From positions 1 to 46,593 of the forward strand of contig CAMWSU010000012.1 of the NCBI GenBank assembly GCA_947176965.1: a DNA stretch of 46,593 nt. Reading direction: 5' to 3'. The position numbers were made by a program, and so were the translations under genes. Below the pieces are notes generated by a model. It was not told the origin of the DNA, made no database searches, and saw only the letters and a program-made list of their open reading frames with translations. This stretch comes from an uncultured Lachnospiraceae bacterium. Its GTDB lineage: Bacteria; Bacillota; Clostridia; Lachnospirales; Lachnospiraceae. Shown here one piece after another: positions 32,246 to 40,617 of this stretch (its first letter is position 1; each line of letters starts with the position of its first letter).

Positions 32246-33074
32246 TGACAGGAAGCAATTGGTCCTGTTTTTTATGATTACTCTTGCATGGACTTGGAGC
32301 TTTGGATTCGCCCCTTTTTTTCTGGGAATAGAGGGAACCCCGTTAGGAACATTCTTATTTTATTTTGGCGGTGGCGCGCCGTCTGTTACGGCATTGTTTA
32401 TCGTATTTTTAACCTATTCAAAAGAACAGCGAAAAGATTATTTTATGCGTTGTTTTAGCTTCGGGTATATGGGGATAAAATGGCTCGTCCTAATTGTTTT
32501 ATTCTTCACACTGATTTCGATTACAGCAATTTGGTTCGGTGTGTATTTATTGGGTTATGAAATGCCGGGAATGAATGGTATTCACGCGATCATACAAAAC
32601 CCGTTAAATCTGTTTTTGGTATTGTTCTTTTCTGTGATTTCCGGTCCCTTAAATGAGGAATTCGGTTGGAGGGGGTATGCACTGGACAAATTGTTTGTCA
32701 GATTCGGGTTTACGGGGGCTACTTTGCTTTTAGGTTTTATTTGGGGCATCTGGCATTTGGCGTGGTTTTTTACACCGGGTCAGGCACAGTACGATTTGCT
32801 TCAAAACTCTTTATTTGACGCGGTGATGTATCTGCCAAGTGTTATGGTTCTTAACTTTGCAGTTTCGTATATTTACATAAAAACAAAAAGAAGTATTTTA
32901 GCGGGAGCCTTGGTACATATGTTTGCAAATTTATTGGGAAGTCAGCTCCTCTCTCCCTATTCCACTGAAATCGGCATGACAATTCGATATACCAAAATGC
33001 TCTTTTGCGGCTGTCTTGCGTTATATTGTATTTTTTCAAAGAAATTTCAGGAAGAATATCACAAGCTGTTTTGA
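32232..33074 (+). CDS. CPBP-family intramembrane metalloprotease
   Basis: 280 residues from ATG 32232, about eight helices. CPBP (Abi/CAAX protease-like) motifs: NEEFGWRGY with Glu142, Glu143 and Arg147; FIWGIWHLAWF with His175; and LVHMFAN with His229 and Asn233. In Gram-positives these proteins serve in prenyl-protein-like processing, bacteriocin immunity or peptide maturation. Last gene of the LytTR-DUF3021-CPBP unit. The target is unknown. A purine-rich AAAGGAG site lies slightly far (about 12 nt) upstream. Confidence 0.9.
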   Translation: MTKSNDRKQLVLFFMITLAWTWSFGFAPFFLGIEGTPLGTFLFYFGGGAPSVTALFIVFLTYSKEQRKDYFMRCFSFGYMGIKWLVLIVLFFTLISITAIWFGVYLLGYEMPGMNGIHAIIQNPLNLFLVLFFSVISGPLNEEFGWRGYALDKLFVRFGFTGATLLLGFIWGIWHLAWFFTPGQAQYDLLQNSLFDAVMYLPSVMVLNFAVSYIYIKTKRSILAGALVHMFANLLGSQLLSPYSTEIGMTIRYTKMLFCGCLALYCIFSKKFQEEYHKLF

Positions 33075-33090
33075 CTTGTAAGAAAACATA

Positions 33091-33370
33091 CTATAAATAC
33101 TTTTCTATTGTTCCCTGCTCTATGACCCTTTTTCCAAAAAGAGTGATCGCCTGCTTCGGACAAACATTGACACAACGATAACACATGGTGCAGCGATCTC
33201 CTGCTTTCGCCAACAGGGTAGGAAAAAATGATCTCCTCGTTTTCTTTTACGAGTTCCGTTATCCTTCCATCCTCTAGTGCATATGCTTTTGCTGTTTCGT
33301 CGTATTTACAAAGAAACCGCTCCAGCGCATATTTGGAATTTCCGGTTCCGCTGAAATAAATTCCGATCAT
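33091..33370 (-). pseudogene. Remnant of an EFR1-type flavodoxin-ferredoxin protein
   Basis: The N-terminal 53 codons from ATG 33370 encode the flavodoxin start MIGIYFSGTGNSKYALERF and end at EEIIFSYPV. The reading then continues in another frame as AKAGDRCTMCYRCVNVCPKQ, a 4Fe-4S ferredoxin motif (CxxCxxCxxxCP), down to a TAG at 33091. Roughly 150 central residues of the normal fusion are missing and the frames differ, so this is an internally deleted gene. The uninterrupted 103-codon frame from 33370 runs through the iron-sulfur part in the wrong phase. Confidence 0.8.
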
Positions 33371-33389
33371 GTCGCTCCTCTCTCATTGG

Positions 33390-33776
33390 TTAAACAGTAA
33401 TTTCAACTTGATTTCCCTCGACCGCCACAACGCAGCTCTCATAACACCCGTCGCCGGTCGTTCTGGGACCGCTGACGACTTCGTAACCGTCATCCTTCAG
33501 CCTCGCCGTCAGTGAATCAACCCGCTCTTTACTCCCAAGACTAAAAGCGATATGAATATAGCCCGTTCTCTGAATGGATTTTTCCGCATCCTCCATATCC
33601 GGTTTCTTCATGATTTCTAATCTCGCACCATCGTCAAAAGTCAGGAAATAAGATTTGAAGTCCGTTTTTTTGTTATGGTATCCATCATTGGCGCTTGCTT
33701 CGAAATACGTTTCGAAAAACTGCTTTGCCGCTTCCAGATCATTTACATACATCGCAATATGTTCTATTTTCATCAT
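33390..33776 (-). CDS. VOC-superfamily (glyoxalase/bleomycin-resistance type) protein
   Basis: 128 residues from ATG 33776 (GAGGAGG 6 nt upstream). Two beta-alpha-beta-beta-beta modules: [20 protein letters not shown] with metal-ligand His4 region, LEIMKKPD, then [20 protein letters not shown] and a closing EGNQVEITV with the terminal Glu ligand. Members are lyases, dioxygenases or drug-binding proteins; the substrate cannot be read. Lies behind the truncated GNAT gene in a cluster of small-molecule-modifying genes. Confidence 0.88.
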   Translation of the reverse strand: MMKIEHIAMYVNDLEAAKQFFETYFEASANDGYHNKKTDFKSYFLTFDDGARLEIMKKPDMEDAEKSIQRTGYIHIAFSLGSKERVDSLTARLKDDGYEVVSGPRTTGDGCYESCVVAVEGNQVEITV

Positions 33777-33787
33777 GTACTGCCTCC

Positions 33788-33880
33788 TCACATGCTTTGA
33801 TTATTATTATCTTCCGTGATCTGCATATTCCATATTTCTTCCGCATCCGAAACCGGTGCGCGCGCTAACCGGATTTTCAT
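33788..33880 (-). pseudogene. Truncated GNAT acetyltransferase remnant (30 codons)
   Basis: ATG 33880 with GGAGGAG 9-10 nt upstream starts MKIRLARAPVSDAEEIWNMQ, the usual first strand and helix of a GNAT N-acetyltransferase. The frame ends at TGA 33788 after 30 residues, next to the VOC ribosome site. The rest of the gene is absent. Confidence 0.55.
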
Positions 33881-33886
33881 TTCAGA

Positions 33887-34564
33887 TCACTCCTCCATTC
33901 CCAAGCTCATCAACGCATTCTGACACCATGAAAACAGCAGGGAAAACGCTTCATCAAAGTCAACTTCCTGACCGTTTTGATATTTTAACAGCAGGGCAAA
34001 TACTTCCCTGTCCTGTCCGTTCAGATGGTCGCACAGCTCCGCTTTCGTTGCATAAAACACTCCCTGCTCTAAAAACATCCTATTTTGCAGGATGAAAAAT
34101 AATGCTTTACAGGTTCCCGGTAATTTCGTTTTATTTTTTTCGCGATCCGCATGAATATACCGATGGCACAGTTCATGATATAGATTTCCGATGCTCAGTT
34201 TGATAAATTTTTTTTCATCCTCTAAGGTATACTTCGGAAGCAGCTCCGATAACGTTCCGTAAATATCCTTTGTTGTGTGTAACAAATGGCAGGCTTCTAA
34301 AGGATTCCAAGCCGCCAAGTCGTCTTTTCCGCAAATAAAACCGCAGGACTTTTCATAGTATCCGACGCGCATAATGGCTTCTTTATAGGAATCTAAATCC
34401 GAAACGGTCATATGGTCAATGACTGCCATAATATCGATATCGCTGTTCTCATTCTGCTCGTTTCTAAGATAACTTCCCTGCAAGCCGATATAAACAAGCC
34501 GCTCCCCAAAACTGGTTTTTAGGAGCTGTAACAGGTCTTCTATGTAAGATTCTATTTGGAACAT
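33887..34564 (-). CDS. Nucleotidyltransferase-domain protein (aminoglycoside adenylyltransferase-like)
   Basis: 225 residues from ATG 34564, 9 nt after GGAGGA; GTG 34573 and ATG 34570 lie too close to that site. The nucleotidyltransferase core is LQGSYLRNEQNENSDIDI: Gly30-Ser31 and the catalytic Asp42/Asp44 pair. The C-terminal helical part (NLYHELCHRYIHAD, CKALFFILQNRMFLEQG) resembles antibiotic adenylyltransferases, but no close resistance type can be named. Followed immediately by the GNAT remnant. Confidence 0.8.
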   Translation of the reverse strand: MFQIESYIEDLLQLLKTSFGERLVYIGLQGSYLRNEQNENSDIDIMAVIDHMTVSDLDSYKEAIMRVGYYEKSCGFICGKDDLAAWNPLEACHLLHTTKDIYGTLSELLPKYTLEDEKKFIKLSIGNLYHELCHRYIHADREKNKTKLPGTCKALFFILQNRMFLEQGVFYATKAELCDHLNGQDREVFALLLKYQNGQEVDFDEAFSLLFSWCQNALMSLGMEE

Positions 34565-34630
34565 TCGCATCACTCCTCCGTAAATTTATAGAATCCCTTC
34601 CCTTTCTCTCATCGGATCCGAGCCAAGCGA

Positions 34631-35182
34631 TCATCCCATAAATTCGTCAATCCGCTTTAACAGCTCCTCATCTTTTTGATAGGAAAAGTCTGTTGCATCA
34701 ATCTCAATGGTATGACCGATGATCTTTTCCTGTTTCATCCACTCTGCGCAACGGACAAAATCTTCTTTCACGTCCAGCGTCGTGCTCAAATGCACCGGAT
34801 GGCGGTTCTCATTGTTCATGCGGTTCCTATATCTTTGATACAAAACATCCGTATCTCCTCTGAGCACAAGCGTACATACCTCATAATGATTTTCTCCCGC
34901 GATTTCGTGTAATTTTTGCAATTCTGCCTCGTGAAAATTTGCTTCCAGAATAACATCGTTTCCCGTCACCGCAAGTCCGGAAAATAAATGATAGAGTATC
35001 CCCATCGTTGCATTGGACAGCTTTAAGTTTTCTTCACGGTTATGAAATCCGATCACATCTCCTAATACCTCTTTGATCGAATCCTTCTGAAATGCAGCGA
35101 TGCGGTATCTGGCTGATAATATTTTTGAAAAAGTTGATTTTCCGGCTGCTATATCGCCGGTGAGTAAAAGCAGTTTTCTCAT
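34631..35182 (-). CDS. P-loop kinase-like AAA protein
   Basis: 183 residues, with Walker A LLTGDIAAGKST near residues 7-18. Next come a KDSIKEVLGD segment, VILEANFHEAELQKL and VLRGDTDVLYQRYRNRM, with an Arg-rich lid. It resembles small kinases of the chloramphenicol phosphotransferase, zeta-toxin or gluconate-kinase type. Substrate unknown. Ribosome site GGGAGG is 12 nt upstream. Lies in the row methyltransferase, kinase, nucleotidyltransferase, acetyltransferase remnant, VOC, so antibiotic or metabolite modification is a reasonable guess. Confidence 0.8.
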   Translation of the reverse strand: MRKLLLLTGDIAAGKSTFSKILSARYRIAAFQKDSIKEVLGDVIGFHNREENLKLSNATMGILYHLFSGLAVTGNDVILEANFHEAELQKLHEIAGENHYEVCTLVLRGDTDVLYQRYRNRMNNENRHPVHLSTTLDVKEDFVRCAEWMKQEKIIGHTIEIDATDFSYQKDEELLKRIDEFMG

Positions 35183-35188
35183 ACTCTG

Positions 35189-35227
35189 TTATTTCCTCCC
35201 ATGTTGGGTTAAAAATTCTTTTCGCAT
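35189..35227 (-). CDS. Possible 12-residue leader peptide
   Basis: ATG 35227 with ATAGGAGAAAGG upstream encodes MRKEFLTQHGRK and stops 6 bp before the kinase ATG, overlapping the kinase ribosome site. The signal is only a good ribosome site in a tight place, so it may be translational coupling or chance. Confidence 0.25.
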   Translation of the reverse strand: MRKEFLTQHGRK

Positions 35228-35244
35228 AACCCTTTCTCCTATAA

Positions 35245-36012
35245 TCACACTTTTTGCACAATGACCAACCCATGCTCACTGTATCCTAGATTACTTCTTT
35301 TATCACACAACTCAAAATGAATCTCCATAAATGCGTCAAAATCTTCACAATTCATGCCCTCCACAATCTCTCTATAAACAAACATCGGACCGTCAACGCC
35401 AATATGGTGAAGTATTTTTAAATTCTGTTTTTTCAAATCCTCTTCTACCATCTCAGGCGTTGATGAATAAAATAATGTACTATCTTCTATATGTCCCTTT
35501 TTCATATAGTTTGCCAGAAAAGAAAAATGATCTTTGCACTCTGCAAAATGCGCCATATAATTTGCACAACGGTTGATATATGCGATCATATATATCCCGC
35601 CGGTCTTTAATACTCTTAATGTCTCTGACAGGGATTTTTCTCTGTCTTTCCCATCACACAGATGGTAATAAGAACCCAAATTTAATACGACGTCAAAGCA
35701 ATTATCATGAAATCTTGATAAATCCAAAACGTTTCCCTGATATACGTCTTTTAACTTATGATTTTTTTCATTTAGCGTTCTTATGTGTGCTACATTTGTT
35801 TCAATCAAATCCCCGGCAGTCACATTACACCCCAAATCAGCGAGCGGAAAAGAATAAATACCGCCGCCCGCGCAGGCATCCAGAACTGACATGTCCTTTT
35901 GACAATATTGACTTAAATATTTCATCGTTGTGATAAACTCAATTTTCCCTGACTGCGTGATCAAACGTTTACTTTCATCACAGGCTTTATAGAAATCTTG
36001 TATTTCCTCCAC
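35245..36012 (-). CDS. Class I SAM-dependent methyltransferase
   Basis: 255 residues from GTG 36012 (GAAGGAG 9 nt upstream). Motif I VLDACAGGGIYSFPLADLGC binds SAM, the acidic loop is TAGDLIETNV, motif II region FDVVLNLGSYYHL and LRVLKTGGIYMIAYI follow. The C-terminal half may bind the acceptor. A small-molecule acceptor is likely, not determined. First gene of the modification cluster, with an extended -10 promoter just upstream, after helD. Confidence 0.9.
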   Translation of the reverse strand: MEEIQDFYKACDESKRLITQSGKIEFITTMKYLSQYCQKDMSVLDACAGGGIYSFPLADLGCNVTAGDLIETNVAHIRTLNEKNHKLKDVYQGNVLDLSRFHDNCFDVVLNLGSYYHLCDGKDREKSLSETLRVLKTGGIYMIAYINRCANYMAHFAECKDHFSFLANYMKKGHIEDSTLFYSSTPEMVEEDLKKQNLKILHHIGVDGPMFVYREIVEGMNCEDFDAFMEIHFELCDKRSNLGYSEHGLVIVQKV

Positions 36013-36045
36013 CGTCTCATTCTCCTTCTGCTATACTTTTATATC

Positions 36046-36074
36046 ATTATACCATTTTCCTGCAGAAAGAAATA
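36046..36074 (-). promoter_or_regulatory. Extended -10 promoter of the methyltransferase gene
   Basis: Minus strand TGG-TATAAT (TATAAT at 36051-36046) with only a weak -35 (TATTTC). The TGn element supports an extended -10 promoter. Confidence 0.5.
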
Positions 36075-38087
36075 TCACATTTTACCCCTCACAACATGCA
36101 GCTCATGCAGCGCTCTTGTCGCGGCAACATACTGGAGCTTCGCCGTTTTCACACCATCAATTTCCCCGGGCGGATTCCATAAGATCACGACGTCAAACTC
36201 CAACCCCTTTACCATCTGCACCGGAAGGATTGTTACGCCCTCCATCCACTTCCCGATCCATTCCGCCTCCGCGTCATCGCCGCAGATCACGGCGATGCTG
36301 CCATAGCCCTTTTCCTTTACAGAATCCGCAATCCCCTGCGCCCGCTTATACATGGCTTCCTCATCGGCTTCCCTATACTCCTGCACGGGAATGCCGTGAC
36401 GGATGACCGGCTCGATCTGATAGCGTCCTGAGGATGCTTTTTGTAAAATTTTCCCTGCATACTCTGAGATTTCTATCGTGTTGCGGTAGCTCTTTTTTAA
36501 GAGCCGGAACGTATCCCGCTCTCCCGTGAGCACCCACATTCTCATCTCTTCCCAATCGTTCATGCCCGTTTCGTAATTGATATTTTGGGAGACGTCCCCC
36601 ATAATGGTAAAATAGCATTCCGGCAAAAGCGTCCGCAGCACATAATAGATCATTGCGCCAAAATCCTGCGCCTCGTCGATAAAAATCTGCCCGAACTCCT
36701 CGTCCTCTTTTTTCTGCTTCACGCGATAATAAATGAGCGCCATCGCCGCCGCATCGTAAATATCATACTCTCCCGCAGCCGCCCGCTTTTCATGAAGCGC
36801 AAGATCCACAGCTCCCGGAAACTTTCTTTCATAATCCGCAAGAAACTCCCCATACAACGTGCAGACGCTTTTTCCGATTGCCCGATTCTTATAATGCTGT
36901 TTATATTCCCTGCATTTTTTTGTGAAATACTCCTTCTCTCCCTCCGGGCATAAGAATTTAATCCTTGTCCGCACACGCTCGTCCAGTGTGACGAGCAGCC
37001 GGTAAATACTATATTCCGGTGTTTCCTCCCGCAGCCGTTCTATACTGCTGTCCGTCAAAATCGTTCCCAATTCACGATCTGCAAGCGTCTTTGCCGCGAC
37101 CGTCTCCCTTCTAAGACGCAGGATCCATTGCTCTAAATAAAGGATAAAATCCATGCGGCTGCGCACGGAGGCGTCCGCTGACGGCGCGGTCAGTTTTTGC
37201 TTTTTCGTCCATTCCTTTTTTAACAGATAGGTGAGCATTTCATCCATGCGCTTCTGCTTCACATCGTGCACATCCAATTCCGGCAGACCGCTCGTGATAT
37301 AGTTAAGCAGCAGATCGCTGCCGCCGATGATACAGAACTCATTGGAAGTAAAGCGTTCCTTGTAATTGTAGAGGATATAGGAAATGCGGTGCATCGCGAC
37401 CGTGGTTTTTCCGCTTCCCGCCACGCCCTGCACCAGGATATTCTTAAACGGCGACTCCCGGATGATCTCATTCTGTTCTTTCTGAATGGTGGCGATAATG
37501 TCTCCCAGCACCGCATCCTTATTTTGAGAGAGATACTGCACCAAAAGCGCGTCGTTTGCCGCGACGTCGCTGTCATAATATCCCTTCAAAACGCCCTTGT
37601 CCACATCGTATGTCCGTTTCAGATGAAGACAGATCGGAATCTCCGGACTTTCCATCCCATAGTCGGAGACTTTCTCCGGCAGATGATAGCTTCCGTCCCC
37701 GATTTCATTCTCGTAATAGACACTGGAGATCGGCGCACGCCAGTCCGCGATCACAACGTCCGTCTTATTGCGGAAGATACCATTCTTTCCGATATAGACT
37801 TTCTCCTCATGGGCAGTTTCTTTATCCAGATAATCGATCCTGCCGAAATAAGGATTTTCATATGCCGCACGGTTTTTCTTCAGCTGGCTTAACGCGTGTT
37901 CCTCCAGACTGGCGCTCGTCATCATCTGATTGTAAAGCTCTACATCGCCGCCCTGCATCGCGCGAAACAGCGCCTGCGTTTTTTGATGCCGTTCCTCAAA
38001 TTCCGCCTCGTATCCTGCCGCATTTTTACGGATCAGCTCCCTGCACGCGTCAAAATGTTTCTGCTCCTCCTGCCGTTCCCTGTCCAT
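36075..38087 (-). CDS. helD: HelD-like RNA polymerase recycling ATPase (UvrD/Rep-like helicase fold)
   Basis: 670 residues from ATG 38087 (AAGGAGG 6 nt upstream). An N-terminal coiled-coil arm (DRERQEEQKHFDACRELI...) is followed by a barrel-like YIGKNGIF...VVIADWRAPISSVYYE segment. Then come Walker A GVAGSGKT (about 221-228), the DEAQD box, VKGLEFDVVILWN and VAATRALHELHVV. This order is that of HelD proteins, which pull RNA polymerase from stalled complexes, rather than of UvrD/PcrA DNA helicases. A stand-alone gene; loss of N-terminal DNA-helicase regions supports the HelD call. Confidence 0.9.
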   Translation of the reverse strand: MDRERQEEQKHFDACRELIRKNAAGYEAEFEERHQKTQALFRAMQGGDVELYNQMMTSASLEEHALSQLKKNRAAYENPYFGRIDYLDKETAHEEKVYIGKNGIFRNKTDVVIADWRAPISSVYYENEIGDGSYHLPEKVSDYGMESPEIPICLHLKRTYDVDKGVLKGYYDSDVAANDALLVQYLSQNKDAVLGDIIATIQKEQNEIIRESPFKNILVQGVAGSGKTTVAMHRISYILYNYKERFTSNEFCIIGGSDLLLNYITSGLPELDVHDVKQKRMDEMLTYLLKKEWTKKQKLTAPSADASVRSRMDFILYLEQWILRLRRETVAAKTLADRELGTILTDSSIERLREETPEYSIYRLLVTLDERVRTRIKFLCPEGEKEYFTKKCREYKQHYKNRAIGKSVCTLYGEFLADYERKFPGAVDLALHEKRAAAGEYDIYDAAAMALIYYRVKQKKEDEEFGQIFIDEAQDFGAMIYYVLRTLLPECYFTIMGDVSQNINYETGMNDWEEMRMWVLTGERDTFRLLKKSYRNTIEISEYAGKILQKASSGRYQIEPVIRHGIPVQEYREADEEAMYKRAQGIADSVKEKGYGSIAVICGDDAEAEWIGKWMEGVTILPVQMVKGLEFDVVILWNPPGEIDGVKTAKLQYVAATRALHELHVVRGKM

Positions 38088-38209
38088 TATCCGCCTCCTT
38101 GTCTGTGCTGTTACCTGTTTCATCTGCAAAGAATCACATCATTTTTTTACAGAAATGAGAACTATATGATGAGTACACAAAAAAGTATACAGAAAAAATA
38201 AATTATTAC

Positions 38210-38288
38210 TAGACTTTTATTTTGAAGTGTGATAGAGTGTATATACAAGTTGTGCCTGAAATTCTTTTTTGAATTTCGGGTTTTTTTA
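38210..38288 (+). ncRNA. Candidate short plus-strand transcript ending in an intrinsic terminator
   Basis: A clear plus-strand terminator, CCTGAAATTC-T6-GAATTTCGGG then seven T (38255-38287), has no plus-strand gene before it; helD points away. TAGACT (38210-38215) and TAGAGT (38233-38238), 17 bp apart, could start a transcript near 38245 of only about 45 nt. It may be a small RNA, a terminated leader, or a barrier between transcription units. Confidence 0.4.
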
Positions 38289-38365
38289 TTCGTTTTTTCG
38301 TTTCCGCCCAAAAAGTGTCTGCGCACCGTAAAATGATTCCGGCATCACGATATTTCTTATACACC

Positions 38366-38394
38366 AAAAAAGGAGGCCTGCCGGCCTCCTTTTT
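38366..38394. terminator. Bidirectional terminator after the GH53 gene
   Basis: AAAAAGGAGGCC and GGCCTCCTTTTT around a 4-nt loop, U-runs on both strands. Lies 30 bp past the GH53 stop. Confidence 0.85.
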
Positions 38395-38423
38395 GTCAGA
38401 TGCTATTTCATCAAAACCACTTT

Positions 38424-40535
38424 TTAATCAGAAACTCTGTTTAAGGTGAAATCATCCACCGTTCCCCAACTCCTTGCGTTACACTTCATACGCACGCCGA
38501 TGACAAGCGTACCGTCCGTAACCTTGATGTCGCTTATTGTCGGTACCTTCCAGTCCGTCCAGGTCGTTACCATAAACGGCGCCGTCAGCTCCTCACCATT
38601 CACGACCGCGTATAATTCCATTTCACAGTCTGCGGATACATCTCCACCCTGTGCGTAAACGAAGAGCTGATAGGTTCCCGGCTCTAAGTCCGTGAGTTCC
38701 TGCTCAATGGAAAATTCCATATCGGAATCCTCCGACCAGAAATGGAACGCAACCTCACCGGTATAGGCGTCGTCCGCCTTTACCTGAAAATCAGTCGGAT
38801 TCGTATCGCCCGCATAGGTCACTTTCCACATGGACGTATCGGCATCTTCAAATCCCGGATTCAAAGCATGATTGATCATAATGACCTCAATCTGACAAGT
38901 AACCTCTGTGCCGTCTTCGAGAGTACCCGTCACCTCATAGATCCCGCCGACGTTCGTATCGATCGCAGCAAGCTGTTCCTCATTCCATGTCACGGCTGCC
39001 TGCTTATTTGCCGAGCGGTCATTATAGATCACGGGAATCGCTTCAGGAAGCGTTAGGGTGCCGCCCACATCGCAGACAACATTCACTCCGGGAATGTCAT
39101 CAATTGCCAGCGGTGCGGTAGAACCGTACCTTAAATACTTAAATACATTTAAGGATGCAAGCGGATAACCATTAAAATCAAACATTGCCTGATTATCCCA
39201 AGAGCTTCCGCCGTAATATAAGCCGGCATCCTCCGGATCATAATCACCCGCATAGCTGCTTGCCCAGCCGCTTCCGAATTCTTCCCAGATCGGGGAATTA
39301 TCTTCCGTTGCCTTGCCGACCGGAACCCATGCTCCTTCCCAATAGAAGATACCAAGCGCGCCCGCCTCATTTGCATCCTCGCAAATATCTCGGATCATGG
39401 TCGCCTGGCTCTGCACGGTCGCGGCATATCCCTCAACCAGATCATCTGTGCCAAGGAAGCTGTTGCCGCAGCCGTCGCCGTCCTCGGAAGTATAGCAATA
39501 AGAGGTCTCCGCGATCATTGCCTCTTTTCCGTAGTTTTCCCGGATATTCCGGACAACCTCCTGCATATTTTCATTGGTTCCGTCCCAAAACGGATAATAG
39601 GATAATCCGAAAATATCATAATCCACGCCGGAATCCGCAAGCTTCGCCGCAATCCAGTCTATTTCATCCGGCTGATTAATATGCGTATAATGTACAACAA
39701 CCTGAATGTCCTTTCCGTATTCCTCGGATATTTCGCGCACCGCACGGCTTCCTGCGTGTAACAGCTCCATGACATTGTCAACATCTGTTTCACCGGACAT
39801 CCCGTTGTTGATCTCGTTTCCGATCTGAACCATACCCACATTCACACCGGCATTTAAGATTTCCGTAAGGCTTTCCTTTGTAAAATCATAAAGTGCCTCA
39901 CACTTTTCTTCGACGCTCATGCCCTCCCATGCCTTCGGTGCATGCTGTCTCTTCGGATCCGCCCAAAAATCGGAATAATGGAAATCAATGCAGACTTTCA
40001 TGCCGTACATGGTCGCGCGTCTTCCGAGCTCGACTGCCTTCGCAACGTCGTTATTGCCGCCGCCGTACCCGTTGCCGTTTTCATCGTAGGGATCATTCCA
40101 TACGCGCAGGCGGATGTAATTGACACCCGACTGTGCCATCGTCATAAAGACGTCCTGCTCCTCGCCGTCATAGTTATAATATTTGACGCCGCTGTTTTCC
40201 TCAACAAGTACGATCGACGCATCCATGCCGCGGATAAAGTCATCGGAAATATTTTCGATCGGCGCGATAAAAATCTCGGATTCCTCCGGACCGTCCGGCA
40301 ACGCAAATGTGGTTATTTCAAACGTATCAGACTGTGCTGCGCCGTCCGTTTCCGGCTGCGATGCTCCCTGTGTTCCATCCTGTTCCTGACCCTCGGCGGA
40401 TGCCGGTGTTTCCGTGGGCGTCTGTGCTCCCGTTTCGGAGTCCGTGCCCTTTGATCCGCATCCCGACAAAGCAGCAATGCAAAGACTGACGCTGATGCCG
40501 AAAGCCGTTAATTTTGTTCGTAATCGCTTCCTCAT
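38424..40535 (-). CDS. Lipoprotein endo-beta-1,4-galactanase (GH53) with Ig-like domain and CBM61
   Basis: 703 residues, AGGGAGGAT before the ATG. Signal peptide with lipobox LSGC (Cys26), then a Thr/Glu/Gln linker to about 75. GH53 barrel at about 105-460: RLRVWNDPYDENGNG, CIDFHYSDFWADP, acid/base Glu241 in VQIGNEINNG, nucleophile Glu343 in AMIAETSYCY. Next a bacterial Ig-like domain (TLPEAIPVIYNDRS...AVTWNEEQLAAID, about 480-555) and a C-terminal galactan-binding CBM61-like module (NPGFEDADTSMWKV... to GTVDDFTLNRV). It cuts pectic galactan at the cell surface. Divergent from an AraC regulator. Confidence 0.94.
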   Translation of the reverse strand: MRKRLRTKLTAFGISVSLCIAALSGCGSKGTDSETGAQTPTETPASAEGQEQDGTQGASQPETDGAAQSDTFEITTFALPDGPEESEIFIAPIENISDDFIRGMDASIVLVEENSGVKYYNYDGEEQDVFMTMAQSGVNYIRLRVWNDPYDENGNGYGGGNNDVAKAVELGRRATMYGMKVCIDFHYSDFWADPKRQHAPKAWEGMSVEEKCEALYDFTKESLTEILNAGVNVGMVQIGNEINNGMSGETDVDNVMELLHAGSRAVREISEEYGKDIQVVVHYTHINQPDEIDWIAAKLADSGVDYDIFGLSYYPFWDGTNENMQEVVRNIRENYGKEAMIAETSYCYTSEDGDGCGNSFLGTDDLVEGYAATVQSQATMIRDICEDANEAGALGIFYWEGAWVPVGKATEDNSPIWEEFGSGWASSYAGDYDPEDAGLYYGGSSWDNQAMFDFNGYPLASLNVFKYLRYGSTAPLAIDDIPGVNVVCDVGGTLTLPEAIPVIYNDRSANKQAAVTWNEEQLAAIDTNVGGIYEVTGTLEDGTEVTCQIEVIMINHALNPGFEDADTSMWKVTYAGDTNPTDFQVKADDAYTGEVAFHFWSEDSDMEFSIEQELTDLEPGTYQLFVYAQGGDVSADCEMELYAVVNGEELTAPFMVTTWTDWKVPTISDIKVTDGTLVIGVRMKCNARSWGTVDDFTLNRVSD

Positions 40536-40555
40536 ACTGATCCTCCCTGTTTACA

Positions 40556-40580
40556 ATTGAAAAATCTTTGACTTTTCAAT
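40556..40580. repeat. Dispersed AT-rich palindromic repeat, copy 2
   Basis: ATTGAAAA...TTTTCAAT with inner ATCTTTGAC; reverse complement of copy 1 at 27980 with a single difference, followed by the same CTGC. It lies in the predicted 5' leader of the GH53 gene and would form a hairpin there. Confidence 0.7.
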
Positions 40581-40617
40581 CTGCCTACCAATTTTAACTT
40601 CTTTACTCTTTTCCTGA

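Noticed and set aside
33059-33370. Uninterrupted 103-codon ORF starting MIGIYFSGTG
   Set aside because: Only the first half is in a meaningful frame; the ferredoxin end is read out of phase, so it is annotated as a pseudogene instead.
35040-35279. 79-codon minus-strand ORF
   Set aside because: Overlaps both the methyltransferase and kinase genes in another frame, no ribosome site.
38168-38203. Ten-codon plus-strand ORF beginning MMSTQKS
   Set aside because: No ribosome site and too short; lies before the predicted start of the short transcript.
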